Positions 1-12,500 of a DNA stretch of 64,000 nucleotides are shown here, in pieces. How positions within the stretch are numbered: the first letter of the stretch is position 1; each line of letters starts with the position of its first letter. The notes under the pieces are model-generated. The model saw only the letters and a program-made list of their open reading frames with translations. It ran no database searches and had not been told where the DNA came from. The DNA lies in NCBI GenBank assembly GCA_020152595.1, contig JAIGNY010004493.1, forward strand, positions 165,001 through 229,000, given 5' to 3'. This DNA is from Chiridota heheva (lineage: Eukaryota > Echinodermata > Holothuroidea > Apodida > Chiridotidae). A program made the position numbers and the translations under genes.

Positions 1-344
1 AGTTGGGCAGAGATAGAAAATGTAGGATGCTATTTAGATAAGAGATACATCTCAATCATGCCCGAATCGTCTAGATATCATTATCATCTCCACTCGACTC
101 GGCAAGATGCTGGTTCGGCACGGGTTGAACAAGTGGGACTTATATGAAAGATGTCCAACCACACACGTTTAAAATTCAGATCCCTGATAATCATGGGCCT
201 TATTCTGATATTTGGGCATTAAAAACTAGAAATATTAAGGAGTTTTTACCCCTGGAACCTACCAGCTGACTAGGGCTGCGTCCTTAAACCCAACCATTTT
301 GGCCGAATTTTCTCAATTTTCCCAATTTTCACCGAAAATGTTCT
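1..344. other. Unassigned sequence at the window edge
   Basis: No long reading frame, splice-bounded exon or recognisable repeat was seen here. It may be an intron, intergenic DNA or an old repeat cut by the window edge. Confidence 0.3.
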
Positions 345-351
345 CCTCTCC

Positions 352-1140
352 TAGTTTAGAAATGGCAACCCAAAAGCTTATCTGAGTTGATCTTAACATT
401 AGAATTTAAAATGTTTTTGTTTTTATCATTTACATTTTCTGTTAATTTAAAGCCACTTTAAGGCCAAAAAATAAATACAAAGCTTCAGACAGTCAGACCA
501 AGGCTTCACCCATGAACGCCGGAACAATTTTGTCCGAATTTTATCAATTTTCTAGAGAAATTTATCCTCTGCCTGTTTACTGTTTTAGAAATGGTGACAC
601 TTTAACATGTAGTTGAGTCGCGCTCGGGGTTGGCGGGGGACAGACCGCCAGGGCTCCCGACCCTCAGACCCCCGCACTTAGGTAACGGACAAATATTTTA
701 GTGTTTACACAATCCCTGGGCTCCGCCCGCCTTACTGCGCACGTCACTGAACATGTACAATCATATAATGCTTATCTGAGTGGATTTTAACATTATAATT
801 AAAAATTGTCTTCTTTTGATTTCGTAAATTACATATTCCGAACTTTATCTATCGGTTTGTGTTGATTTTCAGCTATTTTGGGGCATCCAAGACAATAATT
901 GTTCAGAGCTTCCTGGAGCTTTGCCCCTGGACCCTTCCAAGCCAAGGCCCCCCAGTAGCGTAATCAAGTCGGCTCGGGCGGCCGCTTCGACCCAGACCCT
1001 AATGGGGCCTGTAAGACAAACGGTCCTATCAGGGTCCCACAGTTTGAACAAAAGATTTGGGCATAAGGCGCGAAGGGGCCCCGATCGCTCCCCGACCCGT
1101 AGGGCCCTAGCTAGGCCACTGACCCTCCAGCGACGGTTGC
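352..1140 (+). repeat. Two copies of an interspersed MITE-like repeat
   Basis: Two related blocks start near 352 and 590. Both contain TTAGAAATGG, then a GCTTATCTGAGT-TTTTAACATTA stretch (the second copy resumes near 766 after a GC-rich interruption at about 610-765), then an AGCTTC-CCCTGGACCC segment. A third relative lies at 24985-25160, and the AGCTTCGCCC-CCTGGACC segment recurs in the inverted-repeat element at 44626-44948. The family is therefore dispersed in this window. No coding potential is credible; the short frames here are GC-rich shadows. Confidence 0.5.
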
Positions 1141-1145
1141 CATTT

Positions 1146-1212
1146 TAGTTTAGCATAACATATGACAGGCTAAGAATTAAGGGTGAATCACCCCATAAAA
1201 AGCCCAAACTAA
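1146..1212 (-). mobile_element. LINE 3' tail fragment
   Basis: The stretch reading GGGTGAATCACCCCATAAAAAGC on the + strand (quoted in part) recurs near 2250 and 13280, each time next to antisense LINE coding sequence. It is therefore the 3' untranslated tail of that LINE in minus orientation. A SINE directly follows it, separating the tail from LINE coding sequence at 1510-1885. Confidence 0.55.
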
Positions 1213-1505
1213 GACCACCACTGGTGCTGTGGCTCAGTGATTAAGGAGTTATGCTCGTATTCGAGAGGTACCGAGTTCGATTCTTGTCGTGACCGCTGTA
1301 TTGTGTCCTTGAGCAAGACACTTTATTCTACTTGCTTCAGTCCACTCAGCTGTAAATGAGTACCAGCACTGCTGGGGAAGTTAATCTGCGATAGACTGGC
1401 GTCCCATCCAGGGAGTCATGTACTCTCATCCGCTTGCGCCATGGAAACCGAAGATAAGCTCTGGCCCAATGAGCCTAATGGCTCCGATGGATTTAGTAAG
1501 CAAAA
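1213..1505 (+). mobile_element. tRNA-derived SINE, full length
   Basis: A tRNA-like head carries an A box at 1230-1240 (TGGCTCAGTGA, one mismatch to consensus) and a B box at 1274-1284 (AGTTCGATTCT, two mismatches), so RNA polymerase III transcription is the expected origin. The body contains a GATAGACTGGCGTCCCATCC-type block and ends with GAGCCTAATGGCTC. Relatives lie at 13005-13252, 22150-22240 and 62575-62658. It sits between two pieces of an antisense LINE. Confidence 0.8.
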
Positions 1506-1509
1506 CACT

Positions 1510-1885
1510 ACCACCACTACAAAAACAAAACAAAAATTATTGAACTTATCAATGTTTACTTTGAAATTGTGAACAGAATTGGAGCTAACTACCCACTCAG
1601 GTAAACCATTTCACTCATTAACAACTTTTTGCAAAAATTCAAAACGCCGAATATCTATCCGTGAGAACTCTTTTGTCAATTCAAACTGTTACCATGAGGA
1701 TTAGCTAAAACATGCAAGAAATTATAAGAAGTCAAAGCATCACTACCAGATAGGAACTTAAAAACCTGAATCATATCGCCACGTACTCTTCTCAACTCAA
1801 GCGTGGTCAAACTAAGAATTCGCAACCTAGAACATGAGAGAGATTCCTTACTTCGGGAATAAGTCTAGTGGCTCTTCTTGTTGTG
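1510..1885 (-). mobile_element. CR1/L2-like LINE C-terminal fragment
   Basis: In minus orientation this matches the sequence at 2290-2660 over several hundred bases. That copy encodes the end of a LINE reverse transcriptase, with a WNGLPEWVV-type motif near its C-terminus. The copy here is truncated and broken. The SINE at 1213-1505 separates it from its presumed 3' tail. Confidence 0.65.
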
Positions 1886-1889
1886 CTAC

Positions 1890-2225
1890 ATTGTATTGCG
1901 GGGGCTAGAACGTTATACTTAAATGCACTATCCATCACGGGGGTTAGAATTTTAAACTTAAATGCACCATTTAAGGATAAAGTTTTGTTGGCTTCGTGAA
2001 CGCATGCGGCATTGCGTAAGCCGGGGTGTGCCGTATGGGCAGCAAATCGCTGCTAAACCTTTAACAGTGTTCGTGGACACGTGGAAGAATCATAGCTGGG
2101 TACGGTAGTATTCAATGGGGCATCCCAGGGCTGCTAGTAAGGTTGTGACCTTTAACCGTTTAGGAAGTCATTCTTCGTGTAAACGAATGTTATTTCCATT
2201 ATTATGTTTGTGTTTTAAAGTTTGC
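1890..2225. other. Spacer between LINE copies
   Basis: It contains a short imperfect tandem duplication near 1905-1975 (GGGG-TAGAA...ACTTAAATGCAC twice). No gene is visible. It may be an unrecognised repeat. Confidence 0.35.
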
Positions 2226-3235
2226 ATAACATAACAAGATGACGGGCTATAAAGGGTGAGCTACCCCATAAAAAGCACAAACTAACACCACTATCACCAC
2301 AAAAAAATCAAAGATGCCCAGAGTTAGTAAAGAACTTATCAATGTTGACTTTGAAATTGTGAACAGAATTGGAGCTAACTACCCACTCAGGCAAACCATT
2401 CCACTCATTAACAATTTTTTGTAAAAAGCTAAAACGCCGAATATCTATCCGTGATAACACCACGTGTCACATGAGGATTAGCTGAGACTTGCAAGAAATA
2501 ACAGGAAATCAAATCATCACTACCAGATAGGAACTTAAAAACCTAAATCATAGCACCACGTACTCATCTCAACTCAAGGGTGGTCAAACTAAGAATTCGC
2601 AACCTAGAACATAACAGAGATTTCTTACTTCGGGAATAAGTCTAGTGGCTCTTCGCTGAACCTGCTCCAAAATGAACTTATCCTTATAAAAGGGACTTCA
2701 AGCCTGAATAGCATACTCAAGGTGATGCCTAACTGCTTACGCAAATTAGGGACAACCTCTCTACCAAGAAAACAAAATTTTCTTCTAATTAAACCAAGCA
2801 TCATATTTGCCTTACAACTGCTAATGCACACTCTTTAGAGGGTTTTAGATTACTAGTAATGACAACACCTGGATCCCTTTCTTGATCAACACAACCAAGA
2901 TTTGAACCATTCATGAAGTCAAAAGCCAAATTGCTCTGACCAAAATGAATAACTTTGCATTCATCAACATTGAATGACATCTGCCACGTTTGGAACCAAA
3001 AAACTAACTTATCCAGATCAGTTTGCAACAGTGAAGAATTCCAAGCATCATCAACAATCCTGTACAGCTTAGTGTCATCAGCAACTTTACAAATCCTGGA
3101 GCCAAAGGAAACATCAATATCATTAATATTAAGAAAAGAAGCGGACCCAAAATGGCAACTCCCGGCCTTGTCAAACCTGCCAACTTGTTTGATAAATTTG
3201 GCTTTTTGAATATAAGTGTATGATAAAACCACAAC
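2226..3235 (-). mobile_element. 5'-truncated CR1/L2-like LINE (reverse transcriptase end)
   Basis: Minus-strand frames at 3232-2801 and 2831-2625 together give the last part of a LINE reverse transcriptase. An ADDTKLYRIV block matches the catalytic YADD-type region but with V before ADD. It is followed by a WQMSFNVDECKVIHFG block and a LGLIRRKF block typical of the thumb. The conserved C-terminal WNGLPEWVV motif lies near 2400 and the 3' tail near 2230-2290. Frameshifts and lost sequence show that it is dead. It ends about 170 bp before the TEX47 X-box, so this insertion bounds the promoter on its left. Confidence 0.8.
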
Positions 3236-3349
3236 CTGTCCTTTTCAAGCAGACTTACAACCCTGAGAAGAATTTTTTATGATTGGCAGACAGAATTAAT
3301 CTACTGATGTACAGTATGTGCATTCTTCAGATTTTCTTAAAGCGTGTAG

Positions 3350-3356
3350 ACAAACA
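3350..3356 (+). promoter_or_regulatory. Forkhead-type core motif
   Basis: ACAAACA fits the RYAAAYA forkhead consensus and lies 133 bp before the TEX47-like start codon. FOXJ1 and RFX factors cooperate at motile cilium genes. The motif is short and easily occurs by chance. Confidence 0.25.
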
Positions 3357-3402
3357 AATAAGAAAGTGCTACCTCCAAAACCATAATTATAGTACAGTAT
3401 AA

Positions 3403-3416
3403 GTTGCCACGGAAAC
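3403..3416 (+). promoter_or_regulatory. X-box-like RFX binding site
   Basis: GTTGCCACGGAAAC has two inverted half sites (GTTGCC and GGAAAC) with a two-base spacer, the form of the X-box bound by RFX factors at ciliary genes. Its end is 73 bp before the TEX47-like start codon, in the short gap between an upstream LINE and the gene. Position and target gene type agree with an RFX-driven sperm or cilium programme; binding is inferred. Confidence 0.6.
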
Positions 3417-3450
3417 GCACAGCTAAAATTAAATTAGTCGGATCATTCGG

Positions 3451-3486
3451 ATGAGAACGCTGAACGGGAACCAATTTTTTTATTGA
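3451..3486 (+). CDS. Upstream ORF of the TEX47-like gene (11 codons)
   Basis: ATG at 3451 opens eleven codons and stops with TGA at 3484-3486, two bases before the main ATG at 3489. If transcription starts upstream of it, scanning ribosomes would meet this frame first. It may damp translation or act through reinitiation. No peptide function is suggested. Confidence 0.3.
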   Translation: MRTLNGNQFFY

Positions 3487-3488
3487 AA

Positions 3489-3575
3489 ATGGCTTTTGAT
3501 AAGGATTCTTTGTACGATAGTTCCCGACTCAATCTTCTTCAAATGATTGAAGAAAGAAACAGAGCTTTAAATAAA
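3489..3575 (+). CDS. TEX47: TEX47-like exon 1 (start codon exon)
   Basis: ATG at 3489 has A at -3 and G at +4, a good initiation context. It runs 29 codons to AATAAA followed by the donor GTGAGG. The residues form an acidic-basic N-terminal helix before the domain. Read-through would stop at TAA eight codons later, which supports splicing here. Confidence 0.75.
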
Positions 3576-6500
3576 GTGAGGACTATTTTTTGTATGTAAC
3601 TTTGTAAGCCCCAGTAGTGGCCTACCGAGCTAGGCTAACTCACAGGTGTTCCTAGCGTTATGGCAATAGTAGGGCCTATATGCTTAAGTTATAGGCCTAT
3701 AAAGAATAACTCTTTTTTGGAGCACTGAAATATTGAGGTTGATATCCCAATGAAGATATATTTGATATCTCAATGGGGATATATTTGATATCCCAATGGG
3801 GATGTATTTGATATGATATTTCGATTGGCAGTTATGACACTGACTTTTAGTAGCATATGAGTGGGTTTGAATTTCGTGCACTTAAGGAATTGATTTCTCC
3901 TTATTGTTTTTCGTTGTCAGAAATACAAATTCATTCTTTGATGTACATAGGCCTAGTCTTTTTATATCCATAATATTCATCAAAGACAAAAGGCTTACCA
4001 GTCAAAACGTTCCTGAACCTACCAGATTGGATAGTTTGCTAAGTGTGGACGGAAGTTGTTATCGGGAAAGAAATTGTGTGTGCGCCAACGGTGTGGGTGC
4101 AGTGGCTCACTTAAGGGCCCCACTGGAACCCCAATATTTTGTCAGGAAAGGAGTTTTGTAACAACAAAGTTTGAATTTTTTTAATATTAGGAGGGAAGGA
4201 TTTCTGATCCCATTTTCGTAAATTTTCTCTGTTTTTATAAATTGAACAGCTTGAAAACACTTGCATGTTTGTTTGTTTTTCCAGGCAGGGTCTCACTCTC
4301 ATGGAATATTTTATTTGATATCCAAAAATGGTTTCCCTAAAGTTTATTGCAGGGAATGACACATTTGACTTTAAATTTAGTGTGTTTTCCAAAAAAGAAA
4401 CAGTAATAGTAATTATTTTATAAATATTTTATATAGGGCCTAGCACCCTTTAAGTATATTTAAGAGTGCTTTACAAACATCAGAGCTTTAGCATAGGGGG
4501 AGCTGCCCATACGGCTTATCATCCATCCAATGAGCAATCACCCATTATACTTAATACTGTAATAGTATAGTGTTGGTGAGGAGTTTGTGTTTGCAAATTA
4601 AATAACTAGTTTGATTTCCTTTTAATAACTTCTACTTTTCTCTACTTATAAAAATGATGTAATGTTTGCTTTTTTTTGTTGCAGAAATCACTGCTGCATC
4701 GTTTAGTCTACATTGCTAGATTGCATGAAAATCTAAATGACAAAAGAAATTTGGGAGGTATGTTTTCAGACTTTTTCATTCCTTTTTTTTTTGTAAACTG
4801 ACATCAATACTTTTTATTGTAAACTACATCAATACCCTTTATTGTAAACTGTATCATTCTGTCTTTCACAATCTGAAACATTAAATCTGTATTAATGATA
4901 TCCTTTTTGTTTCCGATGCGATAGCATAAGGAACCTATGCTGTCATGATGACGTGTTTCAGGGTTCTAGCTAGACAGGTTTGAGTGACTCCAGTGACAAA
5001 TTGTAAGGGATTTTTTTTTTCTTTTTCATCGAAATGCTAGAAGGATCTACGAAATATTTGAAATTACAATGGATATTCAACTGTCAAAGCATTCTCCCCC
5101 CCCCCCCCCACCCATCCTCCTTCCTTCCAATAAAAAGTACAAACATATGCTGGAAGCGTTCTCTCAATTCATCTTACTTCCCATTGTTATTCATCTTGCC
5201 CAAAACTTTTACCACTTTTATTTTTGTCACAGTATCATTCGGCGAAAGCCATACATTATTATGATTATTTCAAGTTAACTTGCGGCACATGTTTTTATTA
5301 ACTATGCAACAACTTTTGTCAATATCAAATCCCCCACAAATCCCCAAAATATAGATCAGTACATAAAAATGTTAAGTGCATATGGGGTTTATAACAAATA
5401 TGATTGGTATCTTACATTGGGACTGGTCTATAGGCACACCCTAGACCCTTGGGGGTGTAATATTTACTTTCTTAAAGTGTGTTTGTATGGTAATTGACGG
5501 ACTTGGCAAGCTGCCAGCAGTGATTCACAAGGATTAACCTTAAATACCCAGACCAAGCATGTTACACTCGATTGGGGACATACTTTTTCAAGAAATATTG
5601 TTCTTTTTTAAATTGGCCCTCACATTATGAACAGAGTAACAGCGGTAAGCATGCACAAATTTGTTATTTGCACTGCACTTAAAAAAGTCATTAGCAAAAA
5701 TCTGTTAAAATGAAAATTTCACTGCTCTAGAAGCGATCGTAAATCTTTGCCCATCAGTGCCGAAGGCTATAAAAAGAGTTTGCCAATTATGTTTCTTTAC
5801 TTACCTTTCCCAAGTACTGTAAGTAGGCTTTTCATGGTCAATGTGGTCATGGGATTAATTTCTGTGTGTTTCATCAATGCCTTTCCACCAAAGCTCCTGA
5901 TCTCACAAGTTGTTTTTTCTTGTTTTTATTTTGGCATTTCCGACATTATTACACTGGCAAAGTATGATATTTTTAGTTATTTTGCTGGATTAATCTAGCA
6001 AGCTGTATAGCTGTCTTGTAGTAGGGCTAAAGAAACATGCATGGAAATGTAGAAAAAGCTAATTTTCCTCACTGCAGTAACACAAGCACACAAAGAGTCT
6101 GTGTATTCATTCTCCACATTTTTATTCGCAAGTGCACTATCATATTTCTGAATGATTATTTTGGTCCGAGATGTTCAGGTTCAAAACTATAGGTTGACTT
6201 TATGCATTTTGTTTAGCTCTCAGAAAAAATACCTTCTATACACGGTTCACATATACTATATAAAAGGCCTAACAATCGACAAGCAACAAAATATACACAA
6301 ATTACATGTCCCAGTATGATACATAAACTAAATGTGTACGAACACAACATTTAAAGATATACAATGACAACAAAATTGCTTCTGATCTAAAGTTAGCATC
6401 GAAACCAGGTGGGGTTTCTCCCTCTGGTTTTTCCAGGGGATAAAATTGTGCAAGAACTAAGTCATTATCCTTGCTTCAAGAATCCTTTCTTACTATTGAA

Positions 6501-9500
6501 CCAAAATTGTGAGGAAAAAAAGGAACACAAGCTGATAAACAATGGCACAGGATCAGGGGCATAGTGTGTGTGTGTGTGTGGAGGATGGAAGGGGGGAGGG
6601 GGAGAATGTGGTATGGCCTAACACTGTAGTAAAACAAATGCAAACTGTCAAAAAACACAAAATTGAATAAAAATGGATGCCCCACCAATGTTAAAGGAAT
6701 CTGGAACTAGTATGTTGCATGCAGTAAAATGAATTTTTGAAATGTAAGTGGGCGTCGGCATCATTACATTGGCTTATATTCAGGTGGCAATTCTTGCTCT
6801 CCCCACCCCCTCCCCTTCCCCCACCAGCCCAGTATTGCTGCCTATGCATGTTATGTAGCTATGTGTACAGGATATATGTACAATAAAAATAAGTCTCTCC
6901 CAAAACTCGGGTAAAAGTAAAACCAGAAAGAAAACAAAACGACAGGATAATAAAAAGGAAGATGTCAAAAGAAGCAACTTTTTTGTTCCTTTTTTTTAGC
7001 AAAAATTGAAATCCATAGATATGATAAATAGTGCCCTTACCAAACAACAGTTAAATTATGGAATCTCATATTACCCACAAAAAGAATACAATATGTAGGG
7101 AAATGTATATGTTTTGGGAAATTAAGTTTAGTTTACTAATCCACAAGTTAACACATTTCATCATTTGTTTAAGCATAGAAAAGTTGCATGGTGACTATTA
7201 GGATGAAATAACGCATTGAATAATTAAGATCATTAAAAAATCATTAATCAAGTTCAAACAGAAAATAAATTTTGTTTTAAAATAACCGAACCTGACTGCT
7301 GATTTAACAAAAGACACTAACAACAACAAAATAGACCTGTAAATTCCATATCAATAAAATCTCCCACATGCAGCCTATTGCAAGGAACCAGGGAATCTCT
7401 TTTTACATGTATCTCCATGGTTAAAGTTACATCACCCAAAGAAAATATATGAGCTAGATTTGCACTTAATTGATTTAACTTCAAACTAAAAAAAAGAAAA
7501 CTACCTGTATTGGCTATTTGAAATACCAACAAGATTATAATAAGCCTGACCTTGCTTTTAAACTTAGATAAACAAAACTACCTGTATTGGCTATTTGAAA
7601 TACCAACAAGGATATAATTAGCCTGACCTTGCTTTCAAACTTAGATTAACAAAACTACCTGCATTGGCTATTTGAAATATCAACAAGAATATAATTAGCC
7701 TGACCTTGATTTATACCCAATTTAGCAGTCAATTATCTCTCACCCAAGCAGTGTTGTTTATCATCTCAAGAACAAATACATTACCTCTTTTGATAACTGG
7801 TTGAGAATAACAGCAGTGATTTTTTCAGAAAAATGAAACAAACAAAAAAGTAACTGCTATCTATAGACTTTTAAACATGAAAATCACTGCTGTATAAGGG
7901 AATAACTGCTGTTACTCTGTTCATAGTAAAAGCAGTGATCTTGGTATCATTTGCATGAGCTCTAATAGTTCTTTAAGAAAATATAACTTTTGGTTAAAAA
8001 TGGATTGAAAAAGAGAAAATTGAAAAAATGCACAAAATTTAACGAAAACACTTTTTTTCTTCTCAAAAGCTTCCTTGCCATACTTTCAGACTTAGCTTTT
8101 GCTTGAAAATCTGTGAACAACTTTTAAAGACATCAAAGTATCCTTTTGGTCGAGTTTTGACTGCTCCTACCATCAATTTCTATTTTGGCAAAATTTGTGC
8201 CAAATTTGATGATTAAATTTGTGTCAAATTTGATGATTTTTAGCCTTTTTGAGACAAAATATTTGAAAAAATAGTAGATTCTGATCGCAATACACCTACC
8301 GTATGCGAAATGTATTATAAGAAAGGCCAAGGTATGTACTTTTGATTGATATCAAAAAGAGCAAGTACCCCCTCTCTAATCACATTTAATTTAGTAATTA
8401 TAAAGCTCTTTTTGTTTAACAGTTAGTTACTTTGGTCTAGTGGCAAATCTCTGTGCACAGCATGCGGATGGCCTGCGTTTGATCCCTACACTGGACACGC
8501 GGCTTTAGTTTTACCGCTAGTAATTACAGCGGTGATTTTTGGGGTTTATTTTTATCGTTTTTGCATGTTTTGCTTTGAAAATAAAATTAGACTGGTATCA
8601 ATGGAAAGGAAATCTCACAAACAATCTAAATATGTTAAAAATCCTCATTTTTTATTATTCCAAGAAAAAATAAAAGCTGAAAAAAATTGGCCTAATTTGG
8701 CTTAAAATGTGCAAATTTGCATATTTTTGTCAATAATTTCTTTACTTTAACTTTTTTGAAAAGTTGATTGTCTTATCATTCATATAAACTAAATTTGTAG
8801 TGGTAGAAAACGAAAGGAAAGTTGTGAAAATTAATTTTGAAAAGAAAATTCTTGTAATTTTTTGTGACGTTTTGAAGCTCTGGGTTTTTAAGGGTTTAAA
8901 ATGTGAACCTGAACTTTGTGCATGTGAGTTCTTTTATGTAGGTGACATGTATGGGTGATATAATGATAGTATGTACGTTCAATTGCGTTAAATTCCTATA
9001 TAGTTCAGTTGTTTTGATCGCATTGTGCATAGTGTATGTTATGTTATGTGTGTAAATCAGCGGATGACATAAATAGAGCGAGATTAAAAGGAGATCTGTT
9101 TAAACACCTAATTAATTTAACTGAATTGAAGTTGTGAGTGCTGGGTGGAAGAGTGAATCTTAAGAGCCAAGTACTGGGCATTAATTGCGTGTCCTGGGTA
9201 GGCCCGCTCGGCGCCACCCACTGTAACTGGAAACCTGGTGTGTGTGTATGTATGGGTGGGTGTGTGTGTGTGGTGTGTATGTGCGTTTATGTATGTGTGT
9301 GTGATGGCCAGCTAAAGATAAACGGGATATCTCAAGAACGGTGAACTGAAATCATGTCATATTCAATACACAGATAGCCCATGGTCTATAGATGTGCCCT
9401 ATTGTTTTTGATGGTGATGTTATGCATATTAATGACATGAATCCAGTTTACCGTTCTTGAGATACTATGTTTACAAGCTTTCTTTAGCAAAGTCATATTG

Positions 9501-12500
9501 AGCCCCGCTCACTATGCATATTAACGAAATACAACGTTTTTACATCATGAATATGTACAGTACACACCAGCATGAACATGTACACACCAGGCGAGGCTTA
9601 ATGTAAATCTTGAAATGTTCATATTTGAACAACCACATGTCTGTTTTGTTTCATATTTGGTGTAATTATGATGTTAGCTGGTTTGTACATGTTCATAATG
9701 TAAAAACTTTTAATTTCATTAATATGTGTAGTGGGCGGAGCTTAATATGATTTTCCCAAAAATCTTGTAAAAACGATATCTTAAGAACGGTAAACTGGAT
9801 TCATGTCATATTTCAATACACAGATAGCCCATGGTCGTAGATGTGCCCTATTATTATTGATGGTGATATCATGCATATTATTGAGTAAGCGGGGCTTAAT
9901 GTAAAAATCTTGGGATGTTCATATTTTAAGAACCGCGTTTATATTTTAACAATCGCGTGTCTGTTTTGTTTCATATTTGCTGTAATTGTGATGTTTGCTG
10001 GTATGTACATGTTCATGATGTAAAACTGTTGTATTTTGTTGATATGCATAGTGGGCAAGGCTTTATATGATTTTGCTAAAGAAAGCTTGTAAACACGGTA
10101 TCTCAAGAACAACAGTAAACTGGATTCATGTCATTATCGATACACAGAAAGCCCATGGTCCGTAGATGTGCCCTATTGTTTTGATGGTGATGTCATGCAT
10201 ATAAATAATGTAAATTTTTTGAAATAATTATATTTTCGCAACCACATGTCTCTTTTGTTTCATATTTAGGATAATTATGATGTTAGCTGGTGTGTACTTG
10301 TTCATTATTTTAAAATGTGGAATTTCATTAATATGTATAGTGGGCAGGGCTTAATATGATTTTGCTGAAAAGAGCTTGTAAATACAGTATTTCAAGAATG
10401 ATAATGATATAATGGTGGTGATATCATGGATAATAATAAGTGGGCGGTGCTTAAAGTAAAAATTTTGAAAAAGTGATAAATGAGTAACTGTATCCATTTT
10501 GCGTCATATTGGGCATGTGTACCTGCTTATGTTATCAGCAGATGTCAATAATATCCATGGTGGGCGTGGCTTAATGTGAAAGTGCTGGATGTCAACACCA
10601 TACTATATCTCATGAACAATATATCAGATTTATGCTATATCAGGTACACAGATGGGAAATGGTCTGTACATATGTTCTAATGTTGTGGTAGTGATATCAT
10701 GATATTAATGAGTAGGCAGGGTTACTGACAAATTTTGAAATAGAATAAATGAGCAACTTTTATTGCATCATACTTGCTATGATAATGTTGTGCAAATGCT
10801 AATGTTGTCAACATTTTTATTGTTCTGCATGGTGGGTGTGGCTTATGAATAAATATCATTTAACAAATATTTCATGATATACAATGACATGACAGTTAAT
10901 ACAAATTTTGCAAATCAATCAAGCTTGTGAAAAGAAGCATCAGAATCACAAAAGCTTTTGGTTCTGGTTTTGGTAAAGTGTTTCCTTTTTCATGTGCAAA
11001 AATCTGAATAAAACATGACAAGTACCCAAGGTGTCCAAACTGCATAGTTTGGAAAGTGTACACGAAAAATTATTTTTGAACTCAAAAATGTGCACCTATG
11101 TCCAAAAAATGTGTGCCATGATCTACAAAATGTGCGCCAATGTCTGGAAAATGTACACCAATAATCACCTATTTGATAGTGGAAATAATATATATAAAAT
11201 TTTTTTTAAAAAGGCTGAAGTTGCAATATGAAGAAGTTTTTCTGTGCTTACGCTATCAAAAACTTGAGTTTTCTAAACTTTTTAATTAAAAAGCTAAAAT
11301 TCATTGAAAGATCTGAACCTGGAATTAAAAGTGTGCCCCTAGAATTAAAACTGTACACCAAAATCATGAAAACAACTTATCTCAAACAAAAATTAGTGCG
11401 GAATTCAAATGTAAGATTTTAAAGGATTATTTCAGTGGACAAACAAGTTCATAAATATGAAAGAGGACTTCAAAGGAAACAAACTGGTAAAGAAAGCATT
11501 CTGAAATGTTATTCTATGATATTTAAATTTAAAGTTCTGTATAATTTCTGTAGAAACAATGGAAAAATTACACTAGTTGTGACATCATGTCCTCAGATTC
11601 CTCAAAATCTTGATGTATCCTATCAAATTTTGTCAGTGACTGCGATTTGGGGCTTAAAACCATTTAAAATGACAGGAAAATAGTCAATCGGAATCTAGTA
11701 AGGGTAATTATAATTTACCACTGAAAGATAGTTTGAGGAAAAATAATTTAAATAGTAAAAGAGTTGTATCAATGTTTTTAATATACATTAACTGTGGAAT
11801 TGCCCACATACCTTTTTTTGTTATCACTATTTATTATTAAAGCAATAGAAAGAAAGAAGTATGTATGTGGCTTTAACCGAGATGTAAATTTCAAGAAAAA
11901 TGTTCATTTTATATAATAAAGAAATGTTTACTAATCATTTGTATATTATTTCTTTGGGATTTTATTTTCATAGCCCATTATGAGAGGAAGTTTAAACAGT
12001 GGCAGAATCATTTTCAAGGAGAAGGCGCAACAGGAATGTTGCTCGTTTATCCAAACCACTTTGTTCATCTTGTGGAGGTAGGCCCCCTATGTCATTTATT
12101 TTTAAGTGTTCTATCTAAAAAAAGACAAAAATTTTCACAAAAAGGGTTCACAATAGTGATTCAAGCTTTGGGATTGCCCATTATCTTGTTATGTGGCAGT
12201 TCCATAGCGAGGACTATTCTGACTGGGGGCAGAAATACTTCCAAGAGGGGGCAATTGAGCAGATTCTCCATAAACCCTTGTCATCTAGGAAATAATTTGT
12301 TTGGGGGCACACAAATCAAATCAAACTGATATTTTAACAATTTATGTTTGTCTTCACAGTCTTCAAATGAGATGTTGATGGCAATAATCAGAGATCTTAA
12401 AGAAATAGAGGTGGATGGACATGCTCAGCTTATCTCCAACAGCAAAATCCTGGTCAATTCAAGCAATGTACCCACAAGACTCTTCAACCAGTGGAGCTTC

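Noticed and set aside
5034..5278. Two overlapping ORFs across a poly-C run
   Set aside because: Frames exist only because of the homopolymer and lack coding features.
8424..8500. Functional tRNA gene
   Set aside because: The A box is perfect but the B box has three mismatches and no acceptor stem pairs; it is better explained as SINE or pseudogene.
11435..11683. 82-residue ORF in intron 2
   Set aside because: The same DNA recurs in reverse at 63400-63722, so it is repeat sequence.
12036..12329. 97-residue ORF overlapping exon 3
   Set aside because: It reads exon 3 with an in-frame intron; the true coding part ends at the GTAGGC donor at 12078.
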